IMG/VR virus record: IMGVR_UViG_3300038701_001661
Coordinates: 1 to 21,253 of that record
DNA: 21,253 nucleotides
Source: a virus
Strand: one strand, 5' to 3'
Shown: positions 1 to 6,496 of the stretch, one piece after another
How the letters are laid out: every line of letters starts with the position of its first letter
Position numbering within the stretch: position 1 is the first letter of the stretch
Translations under genes and position numbers: made by a program
The notes under the pieces: model-generated
The model's database searches: none
What the model was told of the DNA's origin: nothing
The model's input: only the letters and a program-made list of their open reading frames with translations

Positions 1-407
1 GAGCCTATTTCATGTAGAATTTCAAATAAATAAGTTTTACCAATGCCTACAGGCCCATGAATTAACAGGCCTTTGTTAAATGATGGATCTGATTTAATTA
101 ATTTTGATTCTAAAAATTCAGGATCTTTTAAGAAGTATTTAAAAATTAATTCTACTATTTCTGCATTTTCACCATCTATTTTATAAATGGGTTTACCTGT
201 AGAAGATGCTACGGCTGCACTATGATATTTAAAACGGCCATCAAATGTAGATCTATCTAAAATAAATTTAGGCCTATCTTCTACCTGGCCCTGGCTTTTA
301 ACTTTTGGCAGTATTTGGCCTATTGATTTAGCTGAATCATCTTTATCAAATTTAGCTGCCTTTGCAGCTGCTGAATCTTCTTTAATTTGTTCTGTTTGTT
401 TAGTCAT
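1..407 (-). CDS. DnaC/AAA-type ATP-binding replication protein (3' part missing)
   Basis: The reading frame starts at an ATG at 407-405 and stays open to the window edge, so only about the first 135 residues are present. Residues 118-125 read GPVGIGKT, a Walker A (P-loop) motif, preceded by hydrophobic GLLIH. This arrangement is typical of DnaC/IstB-like helicase loaders and related AAA+ ATPases. The first 40 residues are charged and Ala/Lys-rich and look disordered. The gene follows a replication initiator gene and its ATG overlaps the initiator stop codon by 8 bases (ATGACTAA), implying translational coupling. The initiator-plus-loader pair parallels lambda O-P and P22-type modules. The Walker B and sensor motifs lie outside the window, so another P-loop ATPase is possible. 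Confidence 0.75.
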   Translation of the reverse strand, partial: MTKQTEQIKEDSAAAKAAKFDKDDSAKSIGQILPKVKSQGQVEDRPKFILDRSTFDGRFKYHSAAVASSTGKPIYKIDGENAEIVELIFKYFLKDPEFLESKLIKSDPSFNKGLLIHGPVGIGKTYLFEILHEIG

Positions 408-1236
408 ATTTAGATAATTTTTCTGCTGTTTTCGTGTCTTTAACCTCAACTTTAGCCGTAGAATTATTAGCCTGTGCTAAAAGCTGTGTAATGTTTTTTC
501 TTAATGATGCTGTAGATAAAATATTAGCCTTCCAAAATGTAGAATTAGGCCCTTTTAGATATTTATACGCTTCTAATAGCATTTCACGTGTAACTTTATC
601 CTGTTCAATCATTAAACGTATTGGATCTACCCAGGTAATAAATTTAGCCGCGGTTTGCTTTTTTTTAGGTGCGCGCCTGGCATCTAAATTTTTTATTATA
701 AGTTCATTAAATTCTTTTGCTATTTTAAAATAAAATTGATGTTTAGAAGGCACATCTGAAATTTTAATTTCTGATAACGCACGTTTATTATTAATATAAT
801 TATATATAGTATTATTATTGTGTGCAACTTTTGCACCAGGCTGCTGTGCAACTTTTGCACCATTATTAGGCAAATTTTGCACAAGGTGTGCAATTTTTTC
901 ACCATCTTTTTCAACTCTTTGCACAGGGTGTGCAAATTTTGCACCAGGTGTAAAATATACCTTCTGCCATTTAGCAGTAGTTTTTAGATGTTTAGTTACT
1001 TCATGCCTAATTAAAAAGCCGTTTTTTACTAATTTATTAATAATATTAATGATGGTTCTGCGTGATAAATCAAGTTCATCACTCATAGTAGATTTAGACA
1101 TATAGCACCATCCAGGCACATCTGAATCAGGTTTAACTGATAAATGATAAATCATATCAGTTAAAGTATATTCATCTATTTTAAGGCCGTGCTTTTTTCT
1201 AAATTCGTGCTGTATTGTTGTATATACTAATGCCAT
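400..1236 (-). CDS. Phage replication initiator (O-like, winged HTH)
   Basis: This 278-residue protein has an N-terminal helix-turn-helix domain: residues 48-78 include KSTMSDELDLSRRTI and INKLVKNGFL, the pattern of HTH_36-type phage initiators. The middle (residues about 97-140) is a low-complexity linker in which G-A-K-V/F-A-H recurs. The C-terminal half (about 160-250) is helical and basic, with APKKKQTAAKF and a DnaD/loader-interaction-like stretch. The linker is encoded by an array of DNA iterons (821-946) followed by an A/T-rich tract, the arrangement of lambda O, whose gene contains its own origin. I therefore infer that the N-terminal domain binds the iterons and the C-terminal part recruits the ATPase encoded next. 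It starts 2 bases after the stop of the MazG-like gene upstream. Confidence 0.8.
   Translation of the reverse strand: MALVYTTIQHEFRKKHGLKIDEYTLTDMIYHLSVKPDSDVPGWCYMSKSTMSDELDLSRRTIINIINKLVKNGFLIRHEVTKHLKTTAKWQKVYFTPGAKFAHPVQRVEKDGEKIAHLVQNLPNNGAKVAQQPGAKVAHNNNTIYNYINNKRALSEIKISDVPSKHQFYFKIAKEFNELIIKNLDARRAPKKKQTAAKFITWVDPIRLMIEQDKVTREMLLEAYKYLKGPNSTFWKANILSTASLRKNITQLLAQANNSTAKVEVKDTKTAEKLSKYD
784..819. other. A/T-rich tract beside the iterons, candidate DNA-unwinding element
   Basis: Thirty-five of these 36 bases are A or T; the only G is at 809. It lies directly beside the first iteron, on the side downstream in the direction of transcription. In the lambda origin the A/T-rich tract also follows the iterons within the O gene. 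I infer that this is where the duplex melts when the initiator binds. The assignment depends on the iteron assignment. Confidence 0.65.
821..946. repeat. Six-iteron array inside the initiator gene (putative replication origin)
   Basis: Six related 18-bp copies start at 821, 845, 867, 887, 909 and 929 on the + strand. The best copies read TGTGCAACTTTTGCACCA (821 and 845) and TGTGCAAATTTTGCACCA (929); the core GTGCAAA-TTTTGCAC is close to palindromic. Start-to-start spacings are 24, 22, 20, 22 and 20 bp, about two helical turns. Copies at 867 and 909 are read in a different codon frame from the others (encoding VQN/VQR instead of AKV/AKF), so the DNA, not the peptide, is being conserved. The copy at 909 is the most degenerate. 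Confidence 0.85.
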
Positions 1237-1238
1237 AA

Positions 1239-1793
1239 CTACTGATCTAATATTAATTCAGCTGCTAAATGGCGGCCTGTGATGGTTAAATAATATTCTT
1301 TTGGTGCTGATAGATCTGATGAAGTTAAATTAGTGTTACATTCTAAAATATGCATCTTAACCAGGTTTTTAACTTCATCATGCAGCATATCTAATGGTTT
1401 AGATAAATATGTGCCGCGGCGGTGCGCTAAAATTATTATACCTTCCTGCGGTTCGCTGATCTGCTTTATTAATTCCCTGGCATCATGTATGCCTATTTCA
1501 GCTACAGCTGATAGTTCATTACGTTCTAAACTTTGAACCATAGAAACAGCTACAGCTGCTACTTCTATTAATTCTTTACGGTAACGCATAAGGCGCGCCT
1601 GCTGTATTTCAGGCGTAACTTTACCGCCTGATTTAGGTTTATATTCAAAATGATGTTCTAATGCTTCTTTAGCAGCTTCACCTATTTCTTCTGTTAGTAT
1701 AGGAATCCAATGCATAGGCGTATGATTCTGCACGCCGAATTTATTATTTTGGCGTTCACGTTCATTTTTAATTTCGTTTAAAATGTGTTGCAT
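1239..1793 (-). CDS. MazG-like nucleotide pyrophosphohydrolase with extra C-terminal domain
   Basis: The first 95 residues resemble the all-alpha NTP pyrophosphohydrolase (MazG/dUTPase-like) fold: an N-terminal helix with ERERQ, the acidic motif EEIGE at 35-39, and a second helix RKELIEVAAVAVS around 72-84 where the family carries further metal-binding acidic residues. Here the second motif is ELIEV, not ExxD, so activity is uncertain. Family members hydrolyse non-canonical or excess (d)NTPs, consistent with a phage replication block. Residues 101-184 form an additional region ending YYLTITGRHLAAELI, which looks like a winged-helix segment. The gene lies 2 bases upstream of the initiator and has an A/T-rich leader with TTTAAACCC ahead of the ATG. 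Confidence 0.6.
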   Translation of the reverse strand: MQHILNEIKNERERQNNKFGVQNHTPMHWIPILTEEIGEAAKEALEHHFEYKPKSGGKVTPEIQQARLMRYRKELIEVAAVAVSMVQSLERNELSAVAEIGIHDARELIKQISEPQEGIIILAHRRGTYLSKPLDMLHDEVKNLVKMHILECNTNLTSSDLSAPKEYYLTITGRHLAAELILDQ

Positions 1794-1804
1794 AATTTAT
1801 GGGT

Positions 1805-2188
1805 TTAAATGATGAATAAAAGAATAAATATAAAACCTGTTATTAAAAGCCAAATAACGCGCTCTACAGGCCCTATTTTAGAAAACGATATTCTACCATG
1901 GTTAATAGTTCGTGTAGGTGGCATTTGTGGCCGCTGTGGTTTTATATTAGGTTTTAAATGGTATTTATCAGATGAAAATGAATCTAAATTAACTGATACT
2001 ACGCCTTTATTAGATTCTGATGGCATATTATGCCAGGAATAAAACAGCTGCGGATCATCAGCATTAACTAATTCATTTATTTCTTCACATGTAGCAGGAT
2101 CACCTGTAATAGAATTTACTACTTTAAAGCTAATTCTGTGTTTTTTTGGTGGTGGTGGTGGGTTTTTCATTTTTGGTACGTTTTTCAT
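1805..2188 (-). CDS. Proline-rich tail-anchored membrane protein, unknown function
   Basis: The protein has a run of five prolines at residues 10-14, a soluble middle part, a second Pro-rich stretch (PQRPQMPP), and one hydrophobic segment at the very C-terminus (VIWLLITGFIFILLFII). It would be held in the inner membrane by that tail with its body in the cytoplasm. I chose the ATG at 2188 because the preceding DNA (AAAACTAAAAACAATT) resembles untranslated leaders elsewhere here. An in-frame ATG at 2239 would add 17 residues. I do not recognise the family. It lies between a gene of unknown function and the MazG-like gene, in the same operon. Confidence 0.6.
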   Translation of the reverse strand: MKNVPKMKNPPPPPKKHRISFKVVNSITGDPATCEEINELVNADDPQLFYSWHNMPSESNKGVVSVNLDSFSSDKYHLKPNIKPQRPQMPPTRTINHGRISFSKIGPVERVIWLLITGFIFILLFII

Positions 2189-2273
2189 AATTGTTTTTAG
2201 TTTTAACAGCGGCCATGCAGGCGTTTTAACCCTTCCCATAGCAGTTAAAAAGCTGCACGGCTAATAGGTGCTG

Positions 2274-2933
2274 TTATTGGTTTAATAGTTTTCCTGATGA
2301 TAGTGATTCAATTAACGCGGCTTTATCCTGGCTAATGAATTTATATAATAATTCAGAAATGTTACGCAGGCCTTCTGCGCCTTTTTTTAATGTTTGTTCT
2401 GCTGCTTCTGTGTATGGCACTAAAACGCCTGATGTAGAAAATGTAGAATTAGTAAATACAAAATTACCGTGCCTTTTTTCAAAAGTGTTTAATTCATATT
2501 CAGGATCTACTTTACGTGATTCATACCATAGCACCTGCCCTGTAGATATAGATTCTTTTACATAGAATTTAAAACCAAATACAATGCATGAACCTATATT
2601 ATCATTAAAAGATGTTTTAGCCTGGTGTATAGATGATGAATCAAATAAATAACGGCCTTCTGAATCTTCTTTAAATTTACGATCAGCTTTATATTCAATA
2701 CCTATATAAACTTCATAAGATTTTGATGATTCTAAATATTTATGATATGCTGCATTTATAACATCTTCTAAATCTGATAATACATCATATTCTAATTTAC
2801 CGTTTTCAATTCCTAATTTTTCTGCTGTATGGTAATGTAAATGGCATCTAAAAATACCATCTTTTGCTACATTAACATTATAAGATAGTTCTTTACCATC
2901 TATATTAAGTTTAATTATTTTTACCCTTGCCAT
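2274..2933 (-). CDS. Conserved-looking phage protein, unknown function
   Basis: A 219-residue soluble protein with no membrane segment or recognised catalytic motif. The N-terminus (MARVKIIKLNIDGKEL) and the alternating hydrophobic segments that follow suggest a beta-rich fold. The last 45 residues (EQTLKKGAEGLRNISELLYKF onward) look helical. There are two Cys residues (in FRCHLHYH and GSCIVFGF). The ATG overlaps the preceding gene by 23 bases, so the two are translated in step. It sits in the replication operon, so a single-strand binding or recombination-accessory role is possible, but nothing in the sequence shows this. Confidence 0.7.
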   Translation of the reverse strand: MARVKIIKLNIDGKELSYNVNVAKDGIFRCHLHYHTAEKLGIENGKLEYDVLSDLEDVINAAYHKYLESSKSYEVYIGIEYKADRKFKEDSEGRYLFDSSSIHQAKTSFNDNIGSCIVFGFKFYVKESISTGQVLWYESRKVDPEYELNTFEKRHGNFVFTNSTFSTSGVLVPYTEAAEQTLKKGAEGLRNISELLYKFISQDKAALIESLSSGKLLNQ

Positions 2934-3132
2934 TTTTCAAACGTTTTAATTTTTCTTTTAATTCTTTGTTTTCCTGTTTCAGGATCTGTATTAATTCAGC
3001 ATCTGATACTTTAACGCCCTGCCATGATCTACAGGTACATCTTTCAGGGCCATATACAGCTGCGCCCATGCAGCCAGGTATAAAAACGCGGCCTGCTATA
3101 TGATCTGTAATATAATGGCATCCGTTTGGCAT
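2911..3132 (-). CDS. Small Cys-rich protein with C-terminal coiled coil
   Basis: The protein has 73 residues. Cysteines at 5, 21, 32 and 34 (the last two as CTC), together with His 6 and His 11, look like a small zinc site within the Gly-rich segment VFIPGCMGAAVYGP. Residues 44-66 are a charged heptad helix (AELIQILKQENKELKEKLKRL), followed by a basic Lys/Gly/Asn tail. Its 3' end overlaps the next gene by 23 bases and it begins one base after the stop of the gene at 3134. No function can be assigned; a small adaptor or nucleic-acid-binding protein is plausible. Confidence 0.65.
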   Translation of the reverse strand: MPNGCHYITDHIAGRVFIPGCMGAAVYGPERCTCRSWQGVKVSDAELIQILKQENKELKEKLKRLKNGKGKNN

Positions 3133-3133
3133 T

Positions 3134-3472
3134 TTATAAAATATTTGCCTGGCCGCATGTAGAACATTTGCCTGAACTCAGAGCATCAGCATTATGTGAT
3201 AAAGGATCACAGGCCGATGATTCATCTACAGGATCTTCTACAGGTGGTTTTTTATACTTCTGCACAATTTCTGAAAATGATTTTATTTCAGCTGCGCGTG
3301 TAATGGTTATAGAAACATCTGTACATTCTGAAAATGATTTTATTTCAGCTTTAATAATTTCATTTAACGCAGTAAATGCGCCTATAGTGTTTTCAGCTGT
3401 TACTGTAGCATCTACAGTAGCCATTACTTCACCATCTGATGCTTTTATACTGATTTTAAAATTATGATCCAT
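3134..3472 (-). CDS. Small protein with duplicated AEIKSFSE motif and terminal CxxC
   Basis: This 112-residue protein starts with a predicted beta-rich segment (residues 3-29). The octapeptide AEIKSFSE appears at residues 42-49 and again at 61-68. A Pro/Asp-rich linker follows, then a C-terminus with Cys 88, 103 and 106 (CSTCGQ), resembling half of a zinc knuckle. The octapeptide duplication is also an exact 25-bp DNA repeat. The ATG overlaps the upstream gene by 11 bases. I do not recognise a family; location in the replication operon is the only functional hint. Confidence 0.6.
   Translation of the reverse strand: MDHNFKISIKASDGEVMATVDATVTAENTIGAFTALNEIIKAEIKSFSECTDVSITITRAAEIKSFSEIVQKYKKPPVEDPVDESSACDPLSHNADALSSGKCSTCGQANIL
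3269..3350. repeat. Exact 25-bp direct repeat inside a gene
   Basis: Bases 3269-3293 and 3326-3350 are identical over 25 bp, with starts 57 bp (19 codons) apart. They encode the duplicated AEIKSFSE motif in the same frame. Identity down to synonymous positions suggests a recent duplication or gene conversion. Confidence 0.85.
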
Positions 3473-3806
3473 TTAAAATATCTTTTAGTTTTCCTGATCC
3501 CTTATAGCTTTTTAAATCTGATGGCACTATAGGCAGGCCTAATTTTTGTTTAGCTATTACGCCTTCTAATTCAGATATTTTATTTAGTAATTCCTGAATT
3601 TTACGCGCCTGGCCTTTAGTAGAAACATCATCACCAAAACCTTCTATAATAGATTCTAATACTGCTTTTTCTTTGCGCAGCTTTTTATTATGTATTAGAA
3701 CTATTTTTAGGCTTTGCACAGCTGTTAGGTTTTTAACCTCAACTGATGCACCAAACAAAGATATTAACGGTTCGTGCTTCTTTTTTCTATTGCTTCTTTT
3801 TGCCAT
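3462..3806 (-). CDS. Basic coiled-coil protein, unknown function
   Basis: The protein has 114 residues and starts with a strongly basic segment (AKRSNRKKKHE) suited to nucleic-acid contact. The centre (about 28-90) is a long amphipathic helix including NKKLRKEKAVLESII and RKIQELLNKISELEGVI, likely a coiled coil. The tail contains KSYKGSGKLKDIL. There is no membrane segment or catalytic motif. It overlaps the downstream gene by 11 bases and starts 2 bases after the stop of the gene upstream. The function is unknown. Confidence 0.65.
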   Translation of the reverse strand: MAKRSNRKKKHEPLISLFGASVEVKNLTAVQSLKIVLIHNKKLRKEKAVLESIIEGFGDDVSTKGQARKIQELLNKISELEGVIAKQKLGLPIVPSDLKSYKGSGKLKDILNGS

Positions 3807-3808
3807 GG

Positions 3809-4381
3809 TTACAGCTTCTGCGTTATAGAAATGGCTGCTGTATCTCTAAATGATTTTAAGCCGTTTAAAACCTCAACTGCACCAGGATCTGAACCGTAAT
3901 TAGAATTAACAGCATCTTTTAGATCTTCATACGCATTATCTAATTTAGCTAATTCACCTGCTATAATTGCTTCTATAGCTGATACTGATAAACGATCTAA
4001 TTCTGCGGCTAATAATGCAGCAGAAATAGTAATACGATCACTATAGTTTTTTCTGCACATTTTGGCCCAGGCTTCTAAATTCCATTTATTAGGGCAGGCT
4101 AATATGCGCTGTTTTTCATTATCTATAAGTAATGAACGTGCAGCATCTTTTAGCTGATATTCTGCATTATATTGAAGATCATACTGCGGTGTGCGCTGAT
4201 GTTTAAAAATCTGTTCTGTGCGTTCCTGGTTAATTAAATCTATTCCTGTTTTAGTTTTCATAATTTTTGGGTTTTTGATGTTTTTATTATTTATACCTGT
4301 TACACCGCATTTACCGCAGTAGTAATTACCTATCTGATGATAGTAACTAATAGTACAGTTTTTAGGTGTTTTACAGGTCAT
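3809..4381 (-). CDS. Zinc-ribbon segment fused to a MazG-like or related phage domain
   Basis: Residues 1-28 look like a small zinc ribbon with Cys 3, 9, 22 and 25 (YCGKCG). From Met 41 the protein reads TGIDLINQERTEQIF, then a helical stretch, then KWNLEAWAKMCRKN and ITISAALLAAELDRL. This resembles the widespread phage family that begins with an ERxxQI motif and ends in a helix containing AAELDRL, thought related to MazG-type nucleotide hydrolases. The upstream ATG at 4381 overlaps the previous gene by 11 bases, favouring the long form. The internal ATG at 4261 has the leader AAACCCAAAAATT just ahead of it and could give a second, shorter product. Confidence 0.6.
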   Translation of the reverse strand: MTCKTPKNCTISYYHQIGNYYCGKCGVTGINNKNIKNPKIMKTKTGIDLINQERTEQIFKHQRTPQYDLQYNAEYQLKDAARSLLIDNEKQRILACPNKWNLEAWAKMCRKNYSDRITISAALLAAELDRLSVSAIEAIIAGELAKLDNAYEDLKDAVNSNYGSDPGAVEVLNGLKSFRDTAAISITQKL

Positions 4382-4679
4382 TTTTATATAGTTTTAAAGT
4401 TACTTTTTTAATTGGTGTGTAGCAGTAGCCGTTATGCCTACAGATGCCGTTTTTACCATTTCGCGGCTCATAATCAGCACAATTATCTACACCGCATGTA
4501 TCAGAATTTTTTTCACATGCTACGCTATGATGCCTGCACCAAAAAAAAGAAGATCCTACTTCACGTTCTGCTTCAAAAACTTCTATTTCTGTTAGGCCTT
4601 CATCAAGCATTTTATCGTTAAAATATTCAAGGGTGTAACAAAAATCTGAATCTTCAAATTCAAAATATTTTTTAGACAT
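4371..4679 (-). CDS. Cys-rich, probably zinc-binding small protein
   Basis: This 102-residue protein has an acidic N-terminal half (FEFEDSDFCYTLEYF) and a Cys/His-rich second half with Cys 48, 55, 62, 67, 80 and 86 plus several His (WCRHH, ICRHNGYC). The spacing would suit one or two zinc sites. The C-terminus is a short beta-like segment (KKVTLKLYK). No enzymatic motif is visible. The stop overlaps the start of the next gene, so the two are probably translated together. That neighbour also begins with a zinc-ribbon-like segment, but the two Cys patterns differ. Confidence 0.6.
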   Translation of the reverse strand: MSKKYFEFEDSDFCYTLEYFNDKMLDEGLTEIEVFEAEREVGSSFFWCRHHSVACEKNSDTCGVDNCADYEPRNGKNGICRHNGYCYTPIKKVTLKLYKNDL

Positions 4680-4691
4680 AATTTAAATGAT

Positions 4692-5093
4692 TTACAGCAC
4701 GCGGCCTACGGTTTGAATTTGTGTTATTACTCTATTCTGTGCGGCCTTAATTACATTAAATGGCACATCATAATAACCAGGGCCTTCTATAACATCTAAA
4801 AAATGATGCAGCTGCGCCTGCTCAAAACGTGAAATAGGCACATATAATGATTTATCTGTATCTGCTGCCAGGGTATTTAAAAAGGCTTTAAATGTAGCTG
4901 CATTTGAAGTAATTACACCTACTTTTAAATGTTCATCTAATATAGGTTCATCATACGATACAGGGCCATATTTTTCAAACTCTATTTTTTGAATTTCGGC
5001 CCAATCTTCTAAAGTGTATGGTTTTGATCTGAAAACCCAGGCAAAACCCAGGCCTAATAGTAGTAATGCGGTAATAATAATTAATTCGTTCAT
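4692..5093 (-). CDS. N-terminally membrane-anchored protein, unknown function
   Basis: Residues 3-20 (ELIIITALLLLGLGFAWV) form one hydrophobic segment followed by Arg/Lys, so the protein is probably anchored with its 110-residue remainder in the cytoplasm. That remainder has no Cys and no recognised motif, but includes helical segments such as EDWAEIQKIEFEKYG and RFEQAQLHHFLDVIEG. The start has the leader TTATTTTACC directly before the ATG, a context shared with six other genes here. It could bring a phage process to the membrane, but there is no direct evidence. Confidence 0.6.
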   Translation of the reverse strand: MNELIIITALLLLGLGFAWVFRSKPYTLEDWAEIQKIEFEKYGPVSYDEPILDEHLKVGVITSNAATFKAFLNTLAADTDKSLYVPISRFEQAQLHHFLDVIEGPGYYDVPFNVIKAAQNRVITQIQTVGRVL

Positions 5094-5112
5094 GGTAAAA
5101 TAATTTAATGGT

Positions 5113-5544
5113 TTATCTGTTTCTGTACTTATTGTTTTTTTGGTGTTTAGGGTGAATATGCTGCTGCCTTAAAAACTCTTTAGCACCAGGATCTTTTAAA
5201 GCTGATATTTCATTTAATGATGCAGCAGCTGATGCTTCTAATTCTTTAAACATTTTACGCGTTTTTTCAAAAGTATCATCTATATCAGATAATGATGGTA
5301 AATCTAATTTTTTAGCATTTTTAAATAAATATTCTGCTAAATGATCTGAATTTACACCTGCGGCTTTTAAATGATCTGCATACCTGGCTAAATTTTCTTT
5401 AACCTCAACTAATGAAGATAATTTAGATCCATCTAATACTATAGTATCTGTTAGTTTTTCGCGCGCCTGCATTAACTTTAATGCAGCTGATGTGCCTGAT
5501 GGGCCTGCGCCTATTACAACGTATTTTAAATGATGTTTAGCCAT
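5113..5544 (-). CDS. Protein with a dinucleotide-binding (GxGxxG) signature and helical tail
   Basis: Residues 7-40 read as a beta-alpha-beta Rossmann start: KYVVIGAGPSGTSAALKL, then TDTIVLDGS. GxGxxG at 12-17 and Asp 38 at the end of the second strand match the FAD/NAD(P)-binding motif of flavin oxidoreductases. Only 143 residues are present, against 300-500 in such enzymes. Residues 45-125 are helical and charged, without further flavoprotein motifs, and the end is basic (HPKHQKNNKYRNR). It may be a fragment, a mimic or an unrelated protein that converged on this motif. Its ATG overlaps the preceding small membrane-protein gene by 8 bases (ATGGCTAA). Confidence 0.55.
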   Translation of the reverse strand: MAKHHLKYVVIGAGPSGTSAALKLMQAREKLTDTIVLDGSKLSSLVEVKENLARYADHLKAAGVNSDHLAEYLFKNAKKLDLPSLSDIDDTFEKTRKMFKELEASAAASLNEISALKDPGAKEFLRQQHIHPKHQKNNKYRNR

Positions 5545-5704
5545 AACTGATACCTATTAAAAATAATGTTACTACACCTAATAAAAAGCCGATAATAAAG
5601 AAGATAACGCCATAGAAGATGCCGCCGCGCTTTATACCTTCTTTGTAATAGCCGTAATAAACGTTTTTATTTAAAGATTCTGATTTATCTGTTAATAATC
5701 TCAT
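5537..5704 (-). CDS. Small single-pass membrane protein (55 aa)
   Basis: This short reading frame from ATG 5704 to TAA at 5539-5537 encodes 55 residues. The N-terminal half is polar (SESLNKNVYYGYYKEGIKRG), followed by one membrane segment, IFYGVIFFIIGFLLGVVTLF. It fills the space between the clamp-like gene and the Rossmann-motif gene. Its stop overlaps the next ATG by 8 bases, the same ATGNNTAA junction seen at other gene pairs here, which supports it as a real gene. The Gly-rich tract before the membrane segment is unusual. Its function is unknown. Confidence 0.6.
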   Translation of the reverse strand: MRLLTDKSESLNKNVYYGYYKEGIKRGGIFYGVIFFIIGFLLGVVTLFLIGISYG

Positions 5705-5706
5705 AA

Positions 5707-6261
5707 CTAAAATGATTCTGCGCCTATAGCTACAGGCATTAATAAAATTAAATCTGCATTAGGTTCTAAATCATCAGAATCTATAGGTGTAAAAATTATA
5801 GCTTTGTTTTTACCTCGAAAATGCGCCTTAACGTTTTTAGTATATGATAGGGTTAACTGCTCTACTTTTTTAATTAAAGCCATATTTAAACCTATTGAAT
5901 CAATAGGTGAAACAGGGCCTGTAGGTATTACAGCATCTGCATCAGGATATTTACCATCAAAAGGCGTAAATTCTACTATAGTTTTTACAGGGCCTTTACG
6001 GCATATAAAACCCTGTTCTGTTACAGTAACAGAATCATAACGGTAAACTTCATTAAATGCAGCTGCATGTAAAAATTTACCATTCATTAATTCTATTTCA
6101 TCATCTGTGAAGGCGTGCGCCTTTAGGTTTTGCTTTAGTAGTATATGTGCATCTGTAGCATATACAAAACCATCTTTAAAATGTAGGTGCGTCATAGATG
6201 GCCTTAAATCATCTGTGCCACAGGCCAGGCTAATCTTTTTTCTAAAATTTTTGGTTTTCAT
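5707..6261 (-). CDS. Sliding-clamp-like (DNA polymerase III beta) protein
   Basis: The protein has 184 residues with features of beta-clamp domains. The segment THLHFKDGFVYATDAHILL matches the strand-turn-strand typical of clamps (a residue of the form F-x-D-G-x-V-x-A-T-D-x-H). VKTIVEFTPFDGKYPD matches the family hairpin G-x-x-P-D, and the end reads AIIFTPIDSDDLEPNADLILLMPVAI, like the C-terminal IRPL...LLMP strand of true clamps. Bacterial clamps have about 370 residues in three domains, so this one is about half length, closer to T4 gp45. It would tether a polymerase to DNA or modulate the host replisome. The replication operon context agrees. Confidence 0.65.
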   Translation of the reverse strand: MKTKNFRKKISLACGTDDLRPSMTHLHFKDGFVYATDAHILLKQNLKAHAFTDDEIELMNGKFLHAAAFNEVYRYDSVTVTEQGFICRKGPVKTIVEFTPFDGKYPDADAVIPTGPVSPIDSIGLNMALIKKVEQLTLSYTKNVKAHFRGKNKAIIFTPIDSDDLEPNADLILLMPVAIGAESF

Positions 6262-6280
6262 AATCGTAAATATTTATGTT

Positions 6281-6496
6281 TTAAATTGTTTTAGGTTCAA
6301 ATTCTATAGCTATAAATGGTTTAGAATTTTCAGGCAGTTTAACGCCTTCAAAATGTTCTACATCTGCTACAGGATAAACGCCATCAGATGTGCCATCTGC
6401 ATCAGCTGCTGATGCATTTTTTACCAGGTCTAAAATAAATATTTCAGGATCACCTGGTACAGCTTCTAAAAATTTAATCATTTCTGTTTTTTTCAT
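6281..6496 (-). CDS. Small acidic phage protein (GDPEI...DGVYPV type), unknown function
   Basis: A 71-residue acidic protein, with the pattern MIKFLEAVPGDPEIFI, then an Ala/Asp-rich loop, then DGVYPVADVEHF and PFIAIEFEP. Many phages encode short proteins with this layout (a helix, then x-D-x-E-V-x-I, then Y-P-V), of unknown role. The ATG at 6496 gives a helix of the usual length but overlaps the upstream gene by 23 bases. An in-frame ATG at 6481 would overlap by only 8 (ATGATTAA), matching other junctions here. I kept the longer form. Confidence 0.6.
   Translation of the reverse strand: MKKTEMIKFLEAVPGDPEIFILDLVKNASAADADGTSDGVYPVADVEHFEGVKLPENSKPFIAIEFEPKTI

Noticed and set aside
821-946. 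Regularly spaced repeats that might be a CRISPR array
   Set aside because: Repeats are 18 bp, gaps only 2-6 bp, no unique spacers, and the array is inside a coding gene; iterons explain it.
434-1105. Plus-strand open frames of 99 and 95 residues
   Set aside because: They lie wholly opposite the initiator gene, have no leader and encode Cys-rich sequence produced by reading the iterons backwards.
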